NCBI RefSeq assembly: GCF_003217495.1 | Contig: NZ_QJSW01000018.1 | Span: 46,273-110,272, forward strand | Source of the DNA: Paenibacillus barcinonensis | GTDB lineage: Bacteria; Bacillota; Bacilli; Paenibacillales; Paenibacillaceae | Length of the DNA stretch: 64,000 nt | Direction: 5' to 3' | Shown: positions 16,660 through 25,600 of the stretch, piece by piece | Position numbering within the stretch: the first letter of the stretch is position 1 | Layout of the letters: each line of letters starts with the position of its first letter | Translations under genes and position numbers: made by a program | Notes under the pieces: generated by a model | Told to the model about the DNA's origin: nothing | What the model saw: the letters and a program-made list of their open reading frames with translations, nothing else | Databases searched by the model: none

Positions 16660-17028
16660 ATAGTACAGCCATAAATAGGCTGTTGCCGCGGGAAGCCGGA
16701 GAAAAAACCGTACGTAGAGGTTGGAGGTTTGCTTTTTTGGCAACGCTGTGAGATGCGGCATTCCATCATTGGCACCAGTCTCCATGCGGCATTCATGTCG
16801 GCTTCTGATACCGGTGCATATCCCTATGCCCGCAAACGGGTTGCAGAGAATGCAGCATATTGGTAGCCCGGCCGCCCAGACCGTTTATCCGGCTGACATG
16901 TTGTATGATATGCCTGTGCCGGACAAGGTATGGACGAAGAATAACGCAGTTGCGTTTACGCATGAACAGACCAAAATGATTCTTGGTGCAAGGTGTTCGT
17001 GTATCAAGCTAGGAAGGGGAATTCTCAC
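16660..17028 (+). other. gap before fakA with a possible asp23/yloU remnant
   Basis: No convincing intact gene lies between the rpmB promoter and fakA. A 103-codon open frame (16721-17032) has no recognisable family and overlaps fakA. Just before fakA, GTG 16986 to TAG 17012 reads VQGVRVSS. That is the usual C-terminal motif of Asp23/YloU proteins, whose gene normally precedes fakA. Directly upstream in another frame is FTHEQTKMIL, reminiscent of the YTxxQT segment that precedes the motif. This could be a frameshifted, shrunken asp23 relic. The evidence is short and uncertain. Confidence 0.3.
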
Positions 17029-18825
17029 TTGAGTATACGTTCTTTAAATGGAACAGATTTTACCGCAATGGTCATTGCCGGAGCGGAACAACTAGGGCAG
17101 CACGCAGAGCATGTCAATTCCCTGAATGTTTTCCCTGTGCCGGATGGCGATACGGGAACAAATATGAATTTGACAATGACTGCTGGTGTTGCAGAGATTA
17201 AAAGAAAAAGCTCTGCCTCCATTGGAGAAGCTGCCGGAATTTTATCCAAAGGCCTGCTTATGGGTGCGCGCGGTAACTCAGGGGTTATTTTATCCCAATT
17301 GTTCCGTGGATTCAGCCGTTCAGCAGCTGCGCATGAGGAATTGAATACAATTCAATTTGCTGCCGCCCTGCAAAACGGTGTGGACGCAGCATACAAAGCT
17401 GTAGTCAAACCCGTTGAAGGCACCATTCTTACCGTAGCCAAGGAAGCGGCGAAACATGCCACCTACTACGCAAGACGGACGAATGATATAACTGAATTAA
17501 TGAGCGAAGTTCTGTTAAAAGCAAAAGAAGCACTGGCGATGACTCCGGAAATGCTTCCTGTGTTAAAGCAGGTTGGTGTAGTCGATTCAGGTGGTCAGGG
17601 GCTTGTATATATTTATGAAGGTTTTATGGAAGTGCTGCTGCAAGGTGAGGACGGTTCACGAGCTTCAATACAGAAATACTCCGTTCCGTCAGCAGCCGTG
17701 AAGCCGTCTGTTCAATCAGAGACGGTTACAACGAAGGCGGCACAGGTCATTGCTCCTGAGATGCCGATGTCCGCTCAAGCACGTTTGGAAACGGAAGATA
17801 TTGAATTTCTGTACGACATGGAGTTCTTTATTAACCGCGAGCTTGGAGAAAACGCTGGAACAGCATTTGATGATGAGACGTTCCGGAAAGCGCTGTCAAT
17901 AAATGGAGATTCCATTATCATTATTGCAGACGATGAAGTGATCAAGGTACATGTACATTCCAAAACACCTGGTGATGTATTAAATCTAGCTTTGAAGTAT
18001 GGCGAGATTACTCAGATTCATATTCTTAATATGCGCGAGCAGCATCGCGATTTGCTGACTGCGGGTATGGACGGGGCAGCTTCACCTGATCTGTTTGCAG
18101 ATATACCTCAAGAAAAGACAAGCACACTTGAAGAAGCGGTGTTGCCGGCTGATGAAATGGCGCCTTACGGTTTTATTGCGGTGTCTTCTGGTGATGGCAT
18201 TGCAGAGATTTTCCAAAGCCTGGGTGTGGATATTATTCTGTCGGGTGGACAGACGATGAATCCAAGTACAGAGGACTTTGTTAAAGCGGTGCGTTCAATC
18301 GCGGCTGAACAGGTGTTTATTTTGCCGAATAACTCCAACATTGTACTTGCTGCTGAGCAGGCTCGTGAGTTACTGGAGGATGAGCGCCGAATTACGGTTA
18401 TTCCAAGCAAGACCATTCCACAAGGAATGGCAGCTGCGTTTGCTTTTCAGGAGGACGAGTCTGCTGAAACGAATCGGGATCAGATGCTCGAGGCGATTGG
18501 CCGTGTACAGTCGGGTCAAGTGACTCACGCCGTTCGGGATACACAGTATGATGAACTGGATATCAAGTCGGGACACTACATCGGTATTCATAACTCCAAA
18601 ATTGTTGCAACAGATGAGAGCATGCTGAATGCTTGTGAAGGTCTGCTTGCACAGATGCTGGAGAGAGGGGACGAGGTCGTTACGATTCTTGAAGGAGAAG
18701 AGGCTGACCCCGAGGTGACTGGTGCTTTGGCTGCATGGCTGGAGGAGCAGTATCCTGATGCTGAGATCGAGGTACATCAGGGAGGACAGCCTGTATATTA
18801 TTATCTGTTCTCTGTTGAATCCTGA
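17029..18825 (+). CDS. fakA: fatty acid kinase catalytic subunit FakA (YloV, DhaL-like)
   Basis: The 598-aa protein phosphorylates FakB-bound fatty acids to acyl-phosphate for phospholipid synthesis. The N-terminal DhaL/DAK2 domain (about 1-200) has the nucleotide-binding NVFPVPDGDTGTNM and the GARGNSGVILSQLFRG loop. The middle and C-terminal FakA domains follow, including HVHSKTPGDVL and AVSSGDGIAEIFQSLGVD. The TTG start at 17029 lies about 9 nt after AGGAAGGGG and gives MSIRSLNGTDF, matching YloV. A degV/fakB gene follows directly, supporting the role. Confidence 0.93.
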   Translation: MSIRSLNGTDFTAMVIAGAEQLGQHAEHVNSLNVFPVPDGDTGTNMNLTMTAGVAEIKRKSSASIGEAAGILSKGLLMGARGNSGVILSQLFRGFSRSAAAHEELNTIQFAAALQNGVDAAYKAVVKPVEGTILTVAKEAAKHATYYARRTNDITELMSEVLLKAKEALAMTPEMLPVLKQVGVVDSGGQGLVYIYEGFMEVLLQGEDGSRASIQKYSVPSAAVKPSVQSETVTTKAAQVIAPEMPMSAQARLETEDIEFLYDMEFFINRELGENAGTAFDDETFRKALSINGDSIIIIADDEVIKVHVHSKTPGDVLNLALKYGEITQIHILNMREQHRDLLTAGMDGAASPDLFADIPQEKTSTLEEAVLPADEMAPYGFIAVSSGDGIAEIFQSLGVDIILSGGQTMNPSTEDFVKAVRSIAAEQVFILPNNSNIVLAAEQARELLEDERRITVIPSKTIPQGMAAAFAFQEDESAETNRDQMLEAIGRVQSGQVTHAVRDTQYDELDIKSGHYIGIHNSKIVATDESMLNACEGLLAQMLERGDEVVTILEGEEADPEVTGALAAWLEEQYPDAEIEVHQGGQPVYYYLFSVES

Positions 18826-18925
18826 TCAAAGCTAACCTCACAAGCCTATCACTGCACCTGATGTGCTGAACGGATGGAATGCTGAACAAGTGCGAGTGCA
18901 CTATTGGTGAAGAGGAGGAATGCAC

Positions 18926-19789
18926 ATGGACCACAAAGTTGCGATTGTAACAGACAGTACGGCGGATATACCCGAGGAACTGGTTCGCAAGTATGGTATA
19001 CATGTCGTTTCCCTACGTGTATTGTTTGGGGAAGAAGCCTATGCGGACGGGGTGGATCTGACCTCTGAGCAGTTTTACGACAAATTGAAACAAAGTGCTG
19101 TGCTGCCAACAACTTCACAGCCTTCTCCTACTGACTTTATGAACGTATACCAGACTATGCTGGATGAAAATCCGGACAGACCTATCGTATCCATTCATCT
19201 GTCTTCCGGCATGAGCGGTACGTATCAGTCTGCGTTGCTCGGCAAGTCACTTCTTGAACGTGAAGCAGATATTACGGTAATCGATTCGAAATCAGCTTCA
19301 TACGGGTATGGTTTGATGGTGGTGCATGCAGCCGAGCTTGCCGAGCAGGGTAAGTCTGTGGCTGAGATTGCGACTGCAGTTGAGGCGATGCGGCAATCCC
19401 GAAAGCTGTTTTTTCTGGTGGATACGCTGGAGTATTTGCAGAAGGGCGGACGGATTGGCAAGGCCTCGGCTATACTGGGGACGCTGCTTAACATTAAACC
19501 AATCCTGTCTATTGATGAAGAAGGCATCATCTATGCTGTAGAGAAAGTCAGAGGTCACAAAAAGGCAATGGCACGCATTATTGAGCTGTTTCAGAAGGAC
19601 TTGGCCGGAAAACGGGTTAACGTGGCGGTAGGTCATACCGCTGATCCTGCCTCGGCAGCCGCTTGTGCTGAACAGTTAAGGGGTCATTTTACACTCAATG
19701 AAGTGATCTATACCAATATCGGGGCCGTCATCGGTAGTCATGTGGGACCCGGTGTCATTGCAATTTTTATGTGGCCTGTTCCGGAATGA
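18926..19789 (+). CDS. DegV family fatty acid-binding protein (FakB)
   Basis: The 287-aa protein begins HKVAIVTDSTADIPEEL, the DegV signature. It also has the TSQPSPTDF loop, the conserved HLSSGMSGTYQSA segment and LVDTLEYLQKGGRIG. DegV proteins hold a single fatty acid and present it to FakA, whose gene lies just upstream. The second ATG (18926) is 7 nt after GGAGG, while the ATG at 18920 abuts it. recG starts 10 bp after the stop. Confidence 0.92.
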   Translation: MDHKVAIVTDSTADIPEELVRKYGIHVVSLRVLFGEEAYADGVDLTSEQFYDKLKQSAVLPTTSQPSPTDFMNVYQTMLDENPDRPIVSIHLSSGMSGTYQSALLGKSLLEREADITVIDSKSASYGYGLMVVHAAELAEQGKSVAEIATAVEAMRQSRKLFFLVDTLEYLQKGGRIGKASAILGTLLNIKPILSIDEEGIIYAVEKVRGHKKAMARIIELFQKDLAGKRVNVAVGHTADPASAAACAEQLRGHFTLNEVIYTNIGAVIGSHVGPGVIAIFMWPVPE

Positions 19790-19799
19790 GGGATTAGAC

Positions 19800-21845
19800 A
19801 TGAAGCTTGAAGATATATCAGTGAAACAAATTAATGGCGTGAGTGCTCTCAGAGAGGGGGAGCTTCACGCCTTTGGCATCTCTAGTGTGAAAGACCTGTT
19901 AGAGTATTATCCGTTTCGATATGAAGATTATCGTCTGCGTTCGCTCAGTGAAGTCAAGGATGGAGACAAAATTACGGTGAAGGGACAAGTTATGGGGGTT
20001 CCGGTGCTGCAGCGTTACGGCAAGAAGTCACGTCTAACCTGCAAAATAATGACCGAAGAGTGGATGGTTACGGCTACGTGGTTCAACCGTCATTTTCTCA
20101 AAGACCAGCTTACCCCTAACCGAGAAATTGTGCTCACAGGTAAATGGGAACAGAAGCGTATGCAGCTCACCGTGTCTGACTCGGAATTTCCTGATAAAGG
20201 AGATGGGCGTTCTGGCACTTTGCAGCCAGTTTATTCCGTCACGGGCAAGTTAACGCAGCAGTGGATGCGCAAAACGATTAACCAGGGACTCATTCAATAC
20301 GGGGATATGATTCCCGAGATTCTGCCTTATTCCTTAATCAAAAAATATAATCTCATGCCGCGCAAGCAGGCTATTGCTGGTATTCATCGTCCACAGGACA
20401 ACCAGGAGGGCCAGCGGGCCAGGCAGCGTATGGTTTATGAGGAATTATTTTTATTCCAGCTCAAAATGCAGGCGTTCCGTGCACTTAATCGCAATCGGAT
20501 GGATGGCATGGTGCATACAACGGATAATACGACAATTCGTGAGTTTGTGCGAAGCTTGCCGTTTGAGTTGACGGATGCGCAGAAGAGAGTGGAGCTTGAA
20601 ATATTGCATGATATGCGTGCACCCTATGCGATGAATCGGCTCTTGCAGGGAGATGTAGGGTCCGGCAAAACGGTGATTGCAGCGATTGCGCTCTATACAA
20701 CTGTGCGATCAGGCTTTCAGGGGGCTCTGATGGTGCCTACGGAGATTTTGGCAGAGCAGCACATGCGTTCCTTGCAGAAGCTGTTTGAACCGTTTGGTGT
20801 TACAGTGGGCCTGTTAACGGGCAGCGTGAACGGACGCAAACGCAAGGATCTGATTGCCTCCTTGCAGATGGGCATGATTGATATTGTTGTGGGTACACAC
20901 GCCCTGATTCAGGAGGATGTCTTCTTCCGGGAGCTGGGCCTTGTGGTAACGGACGAGCAGCACCGCTTCGGGGTGAATCAGCGCAGCGTTTTAAGACGTA
21001 AAGGGTATAATCCTGATGTGTTAACGATGACGGCTACACCGATTCCGCGGACACTTGCGATTACGGCTTTTGGAGATATCGAGGTGTCCACCATATCGGA
21101 GCGGCCGAAGGGACGGATTCCGATCTCCACCTATTGGGTGAAGCATGACATGATGGAGCGTGTGCTTGGTTTTATCTCCAGAGAGGTGGATCAGGGTCGC
21201 CAGGCTTATCTGATCTGTCCGCTCATTGAAGAATCGGAGAAGCTGGATGTGCAGAATGCCATTGATCTGCATGTGCAGATGCAGCAGAATTTTCCGAAGT
21301 ATAGAGTAGGACTGCTGCATGGGCGCATGACTGCTGCGGAGAAAGAAGAAATGATGCGCGAATTCTATAGTAATAACATCCAGCTGCTGGTGTCCACGAC
21401 AGTGGTGGAAGTTGGCGTCGATGTACCGAATGCCACGTTGATGGTGATTATGGATGCGGATCGGTTCGGTTTGTCCCAGCTGCATCAGCTTCGCGGCCGT
21501 GTCGGTCGTGGTGCGCATGCATCGTACTGTGTGCTCATCGCTGATCCCAAGACCGAGGTTGGGCAGGAGCGCATGAAGGTTATGACGGAAACCGAGGATG
21601 GCTTCGAGGTGTCGCGGCGTGATCTGGACCTGCGGGGGCCAGGGGATTTCTTTGGTACCAAACAGAGTGGATTACCGGAATTCCGCTTGGCTGACATGGT
21701 GGCAGATTTTGGCGTACTGGAGCAGGCGAGAGATGATGTCTCTGCGCTTATTGCAGACGCCACGTTCTGGACATCTGTTGATTACGCGTCTTTGCGCGAT
21801 TTTCTTCAGGAGCAGCAGGTGTTCAAGGGGGATCTGATAGATTAA
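19800..21845 (+). CDS. recG: ATP-dependent DNA helicase RecG
   Basis: The 681-aa branch-migration helicase remodels stalled forks. It has the wedge/OB domain (about 60-180), Walker A GDVGSGKTVIAA (about 285), the DEQHRFGV motif (about 386), TATPIPRTLA, and late motifs STTVVEVGVDVPNAT and QLRGRVGRG. The start MKLEDISVKQINGV with a GAGGGA site was preferred. Twenty more codons upstream overlap the preceding gene. The length matches B. subtilis RecG (about 682). Confidence 0.96.
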   Translation: MKLEDISVKQINGVSALREGELHAFGISSVKDLLEYYPFRYEDYRLRSLSEVKDGDKITVKGQVMGVPVLQRYGKKSRLTCKIMTEEWMVTATWFNRHFLKDQLTPNREIVLTGKWEQKRMQLTVSDSEFPDKGDGRSGTLQPVYSVTGKLTQQWMRKTINQGLIQYGDMIPEILPYSLIKKYNLMPRKQAIAGIHRPQDNQEGQRARQRMVYEELFLFQLKMQAFRALNRNRMDGMVHTTDNTTIREFVRSLPFELTDAQKRVELEILHDMRAPYAMNRLLQGDVGSGKTVIAAIALYTTVRSGFQGALMVPTEILAEQHMRSLQKLFEPFGVTVGLLTGSVNGRKRKDLIASLQMGMIDIVVGTHALIQEDVFFRELGLVVTDEQHRFGVNQRSVLRRKGYNPDVLTMTATPIPRTLAITAFGDIEVSTISERPKGRIPISTYWVKHDMMERVLGFISREVDQGRQAYLICPLIEESEKLDVQNAIDLHVQMQQNFPKYRVGLLHGRMTAAEKEEMMREFYSNNIQLLVSTTVVEVGVDVPNATLMVIMDADRFGLSQLHQLRGRVGRGAHASYCVLIADPKTEVGQERMKVMTETEDGFEVSRRDLDLRGPGDFFGTKQSGLPEFRLADMVADFGVLEQARDDVSALIADATFWTSVDYASLRDFLQEQQVFKGDLID

Positions 21846-22065
21846 CCTTGGCTGCAAAGTCAGAGCCAGAGTGCAGGCTGGATCGGGCTTCCGATGTATG
21901 ATCTGCATTGTGATTGTATGATGTGTAATCTGTGGTCTGATCTGTATACGCAATCTGGGATGTGAAGTGTTTGTTTTAATGCATGTTTGTAAAAAGTGAC
22001 AAGTAACCAAGCCCTACCGACATATGAATAAGAGTGAGTTCATTTTTTGGGAGGTGCTGTACGTT

Positions 22066-22353
22066 TTGGGTTATCAACAATATGGAATCAGTCCGCAGCT
22101 GGTGGAGCGGATCAAACTAAAGATGAAAAATCCTGCGGTCAAAGAGCGCATCAAAAAGCTGATTGATGGCGTGAGCAAGTCCGATTTACAGGATAAAGCG
22201 AAGGTCCGCAGGCTGATCAAATCCTCCGCGGTCATTATGAATGAGCATTTTACGCCAGCACAGGAGGAGCAGTTTGTTGCCTTTGTCATCGCGCAGAAGA
22301 TTGATCCCAACAACACATTTCATTTGATCAAGCTGTGGGGCATGTTTAGGTAG
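22066..22353 (+). CDS. SpoVIF-like sporulation protein
   Basis: The 95-aa protein reads GYQQYGISPQLVERIKLKMKN and ends KIDPNNTFHLIKLWGMFR. I recall this pattern from Paenibacillus proteins labelled stage VI sporulation protein F. SpoVIF in B. subtilis takes part in late coat assembly. The TTG at 22066 is 9 nt after GAGGTG and gives the usual GYQQYG start. The ATG at 22024 has no ribosome binding site. It is a single gene with its own terminator. Assignment is by remembered similarity, not a search. Confidence 0.7.
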   Translation: MGYQQYGISPQLVERIKLKMKNPAVKERIKKLIDGVSKSDLQDKAKVRRLIKSSAVIMNEHFTPAQEEQFVAFVIAQKIDPNNTFHLIKLWGMFR

Positions 22354-22420
22354 AGCTGATGTAATCATGTGTGGTGTGCCCCAAAAGGCGGCCTATTTAC
22401 ACGCTGGCACTCATGAGAAG

Positions 22421-22463
22421 GGCATTCCAATAGTCATATGTGACTTAATGGAATGCCTTTTTT
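22421..22463 (+). terminator. intrinsic terminator after the SpoVIF-like gene
   Basis: GGCATTCCA (22421-22429) pairs with TGGAATGCC (22449-22457), with an inner GTCA/TGAC pair, followed by six T. Confidence 0.85.
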
Positions 22464-22608
22464 GTTTTGGTGAAGCTGTGGGGATGGGGTGAAGTCCACG
22501 TATGTTTGATAGCACGGCGTTTCAGAATGATATTGCAGGTGCCCCATAATTAAAGCTTCTAAAAATAATATACCTCAAGGTGTAAACAAAATGTACCATA
22601 CTTTTCCT

Positions 22609-22635
22609 TATAATAACTTTTGTAAGCGATTACAT
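22609..22635 (+). promoter_or_regulatory. -10 element and CcpA (cre) site for the GH3 gene
   Basis: TATAAT at 22609-22614 is followed by TTGTAAGCGATTACAT at 22620-22635. This fits every position of the cre consensus WTGNAANCGNWNNCAW. Overlap with the expected transcription start predicts repression by CcpA when a preferred sugar is present. No strong -35 was found. The remaining bases of this 300-bp gap hold only the upstream terminator. Confidence 0.7.
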
Positions 22636-22653
22636 TTTATTGGGGGGATCAGT

Positions 22654-25600
22654 GTGGGTGCATGGTTTAAAGGTAAATTCCGAAATAAGGCAATCACGAT
22701 TATTACTGTGATCAGTCTTACAGGATGGGTATGGGGGGAAGTGCCTTATTCTGCATCGGCAGAAGAGGCAACAAATTTTCACACGCAGCAGGGTGGTGTT
22801 TTTGATGGCATGCCGTTATTCGACGGTGTCCCGGAACACTTGGATGCCTTTGTTGATGCTTACTTTGATTACACGGGACTGGAGGGGCCAGCGGTATATG
22901 TTACGGGATCGCGTAATCATTATACGCTGACCAAGGGTGTGAACGCGGGGAAAATTATTCCTGGCGCATTATCTGCTGCGGATAACGTTCAAGGCGTATC
23001 TACAGATTTCCCGGCATTGATCGGTATGGGGCAAAGCTGGAACAAAGAGCTTTTATCTGATATTGGTAATGTCATGGGCAAAGAGAAAATCAGCAAATTA
23101 AAGGTTAAGCAGGGCCAATCGAACATTCACGGAGGCAGTGATCCTTCGCTTAGTGTTGCATTTTCGGTAGTAAGCGATATGCGGATCAATCCGTTAAGTG
23201 GACGCTTTGACGAGGGGTTCTCGGAAGATCCTAATATGGCGGGTGTTTTGATTGACAAGATGGCCTCGGGTTTAAGCGGTATAGATGAACCCGATACTGC
23301 AGATGGGTTCTGGATGAGAGCTGCGGTAGGCACGAAGCATTACTCTGTCTATAATGCACAATGGTTCAGACAAACAGCGAGCAACAGTGCGGGTGCTCGT
23401 GCATTGTTTGAATATCAGACGCAAGCAGCACTTCCCGGATTCAAATCAGGTTCACTTGCAGGTACGATGACATCCTTCGGGCGAACCAACGGTATCCCTA
23501 ACATTTTGTCACCGCTTCAGTTATTAGCGAACCTGGACGCGAAGTATGGTGTGTACAGTTCGCCTGATTTCAACGGAGATGCGATTGTGTCTAACGCCAA
23601 CCAGATGGGGAACGGATACGATGATCGTTACGCGGTGGACCGGACGCATGCAACGGTACTGATGGCGCTGGCCAAGGCCAATGCAGGCCGCCCATCAGGC
23701 ACGACGCCTGCTGATGTAACAGATCTCGTGACGCTTGTGGAACAAGGGGAGTATGGTATTACAAAGGAAGATCTTATTGAAGCAGCAAGACCTCATGTGA
23801 ACCAGTTGGTTCGTTTAGGGATTTTCAACGAGACGGATGATCAAGGGATTCCGAAGGACTACCCGTTTGCTAATAGTGCCAAAGACGTACGGACAACTGC
23901 ACCGGATGACTATAACCAGGCAAGTCATCAGGAGGTAGCACTTCGTGCTGCGCAGGAAAGCATTGTGCTGCTGAAAAATAATCAGGTACTTCCGCTGAAA
24001 AAAGGTAATCAAGCTGCTGTATCCGGGATGTATGCGGATGCACGTTTTAAAACAACCTATTCGGTGGGCACAACACCTGTTCTGGAGAATGCAGGAGAAT
24101 CTCCACTGCTTTCGATTATTAAATTGAATGGTGGGGACAACGTTAATTATACTTCAGGTGCTGAAGTTATCGAACTGAGCTCCAAATCAAATCAGCAAAG
24201 GGTCACGGCCGATGTGAATGCTGCTAATGCAGATACAGCAGGAGCTCAGCTTATCACAACTGCTGAAGCTCAGGCTGATGAAGGCTCAAATGCTTCTTTG
24301 TTTGAAGTGTATGATTGGGGGCAATCCGGCGAAAGTTTGAAGTCTTTGTATAATGAGCGTTGGGTGACTTCACCTGCAACTAATGGGGCAGTGGTAGGGA
24401 ATACAGATGCCACTAGCTTGAATCTGACGAAAAATGACTGGAGTTTGCCGGAGATGATTGGCAACACAAGTGCCATACCGCCAACTTTAAGGATGGAAAG
24501 TAATGAAGATGGCTCAGTATCAATCGTGGCAAACGGTTATCGAACTGGATTTTCCGGAGATTTTACAAACTGGTATTATGCCAATGGCCGTCTGATTGAA
24601 GTGGATCAAGAGAATAAGCTGATCACTGCCGCAGCCCCATTGGGAAACAAGGAAAAGCCTCGCAATCGTACAGACGCAGCCAAATTTGAGAAGAGAATTG
24701 TTCGGAAGGCCGGTGAGGAAGCCGCAAAGCGGGCCATGGTAGATGATTATGCCATCGTTTTTGTTGGAGCTGTGCCAAGGCACAGTGCAGGTGAGGGCAA
24801 TGATCGCTCAAGTCTGGATATGGGAGAAGCAGATTATACACTGGTTGAGCGTGTCTCGGCTGCATTCGCCGCTGAAGGCAAACCCACCGTTGTTGTTGTA
24901 AAATCAAGTTTCCCTGTAAGTATGGAACGGATTCAAGATAACCCCAACATTTCTGCTATCGTATACCAGCCTTATGGCGGACAATATGATTCGTATGCGC
25001 TGGCCCAAGTATTATACGGAGATTATGCACCTTCAGGACGTTTGACTTCCACATGGTATGCAAATATGGACGCCCTTCCAGCTATTAATTCTTATGTGGT
25101 ACCTGAAGGCAATGCCTCGAATCTGGACATGATTGATCCACGCTTCACGGTGGATATGACTAACGCTGATCCAATCGAAGCGAGACTGACCTATATGTAT
25201 ACCGATGCCAAAGTTACCTATCCGTTCGGTTATGGTTTATCCTATTCGAATTTTACGTACAAAGCTTTAAACATGCCTTCAACCATTAGCGGAGATGAGC
25301 CATTCGTAGCATCGGTCGAAGTAACCAATACCGGTGATGTGGCGACATCTGAAGTTGTGCAGATCTATGCCCGAAATAATCATTCCGCTTACGGAGCTTA
25401 TGTACCCAAAACGAAATTGGCAGCTTTTGAGAAAATATATGTTGAACCCGGTCAAACGAAGAAAGTACAGCTACAGGTGAACCCGCGTAGCCTCGCTCTA
25501 TGGGATGTCAATCGAAATGATTGGATCGTTGAACAAGGGAATTATGAATTCAGGATGGGGAGTTCTGCAGCTCAGGAAGACGTGAAGATATCCGGGATGG

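Noticed and set aside
16721..17032. 103-codon open frame before fakA
   Set aside because: It has no recognisable domain, irregular composition and overlaps the fakA start. It is kept only as part of the gap note with the possible asp23 relic.
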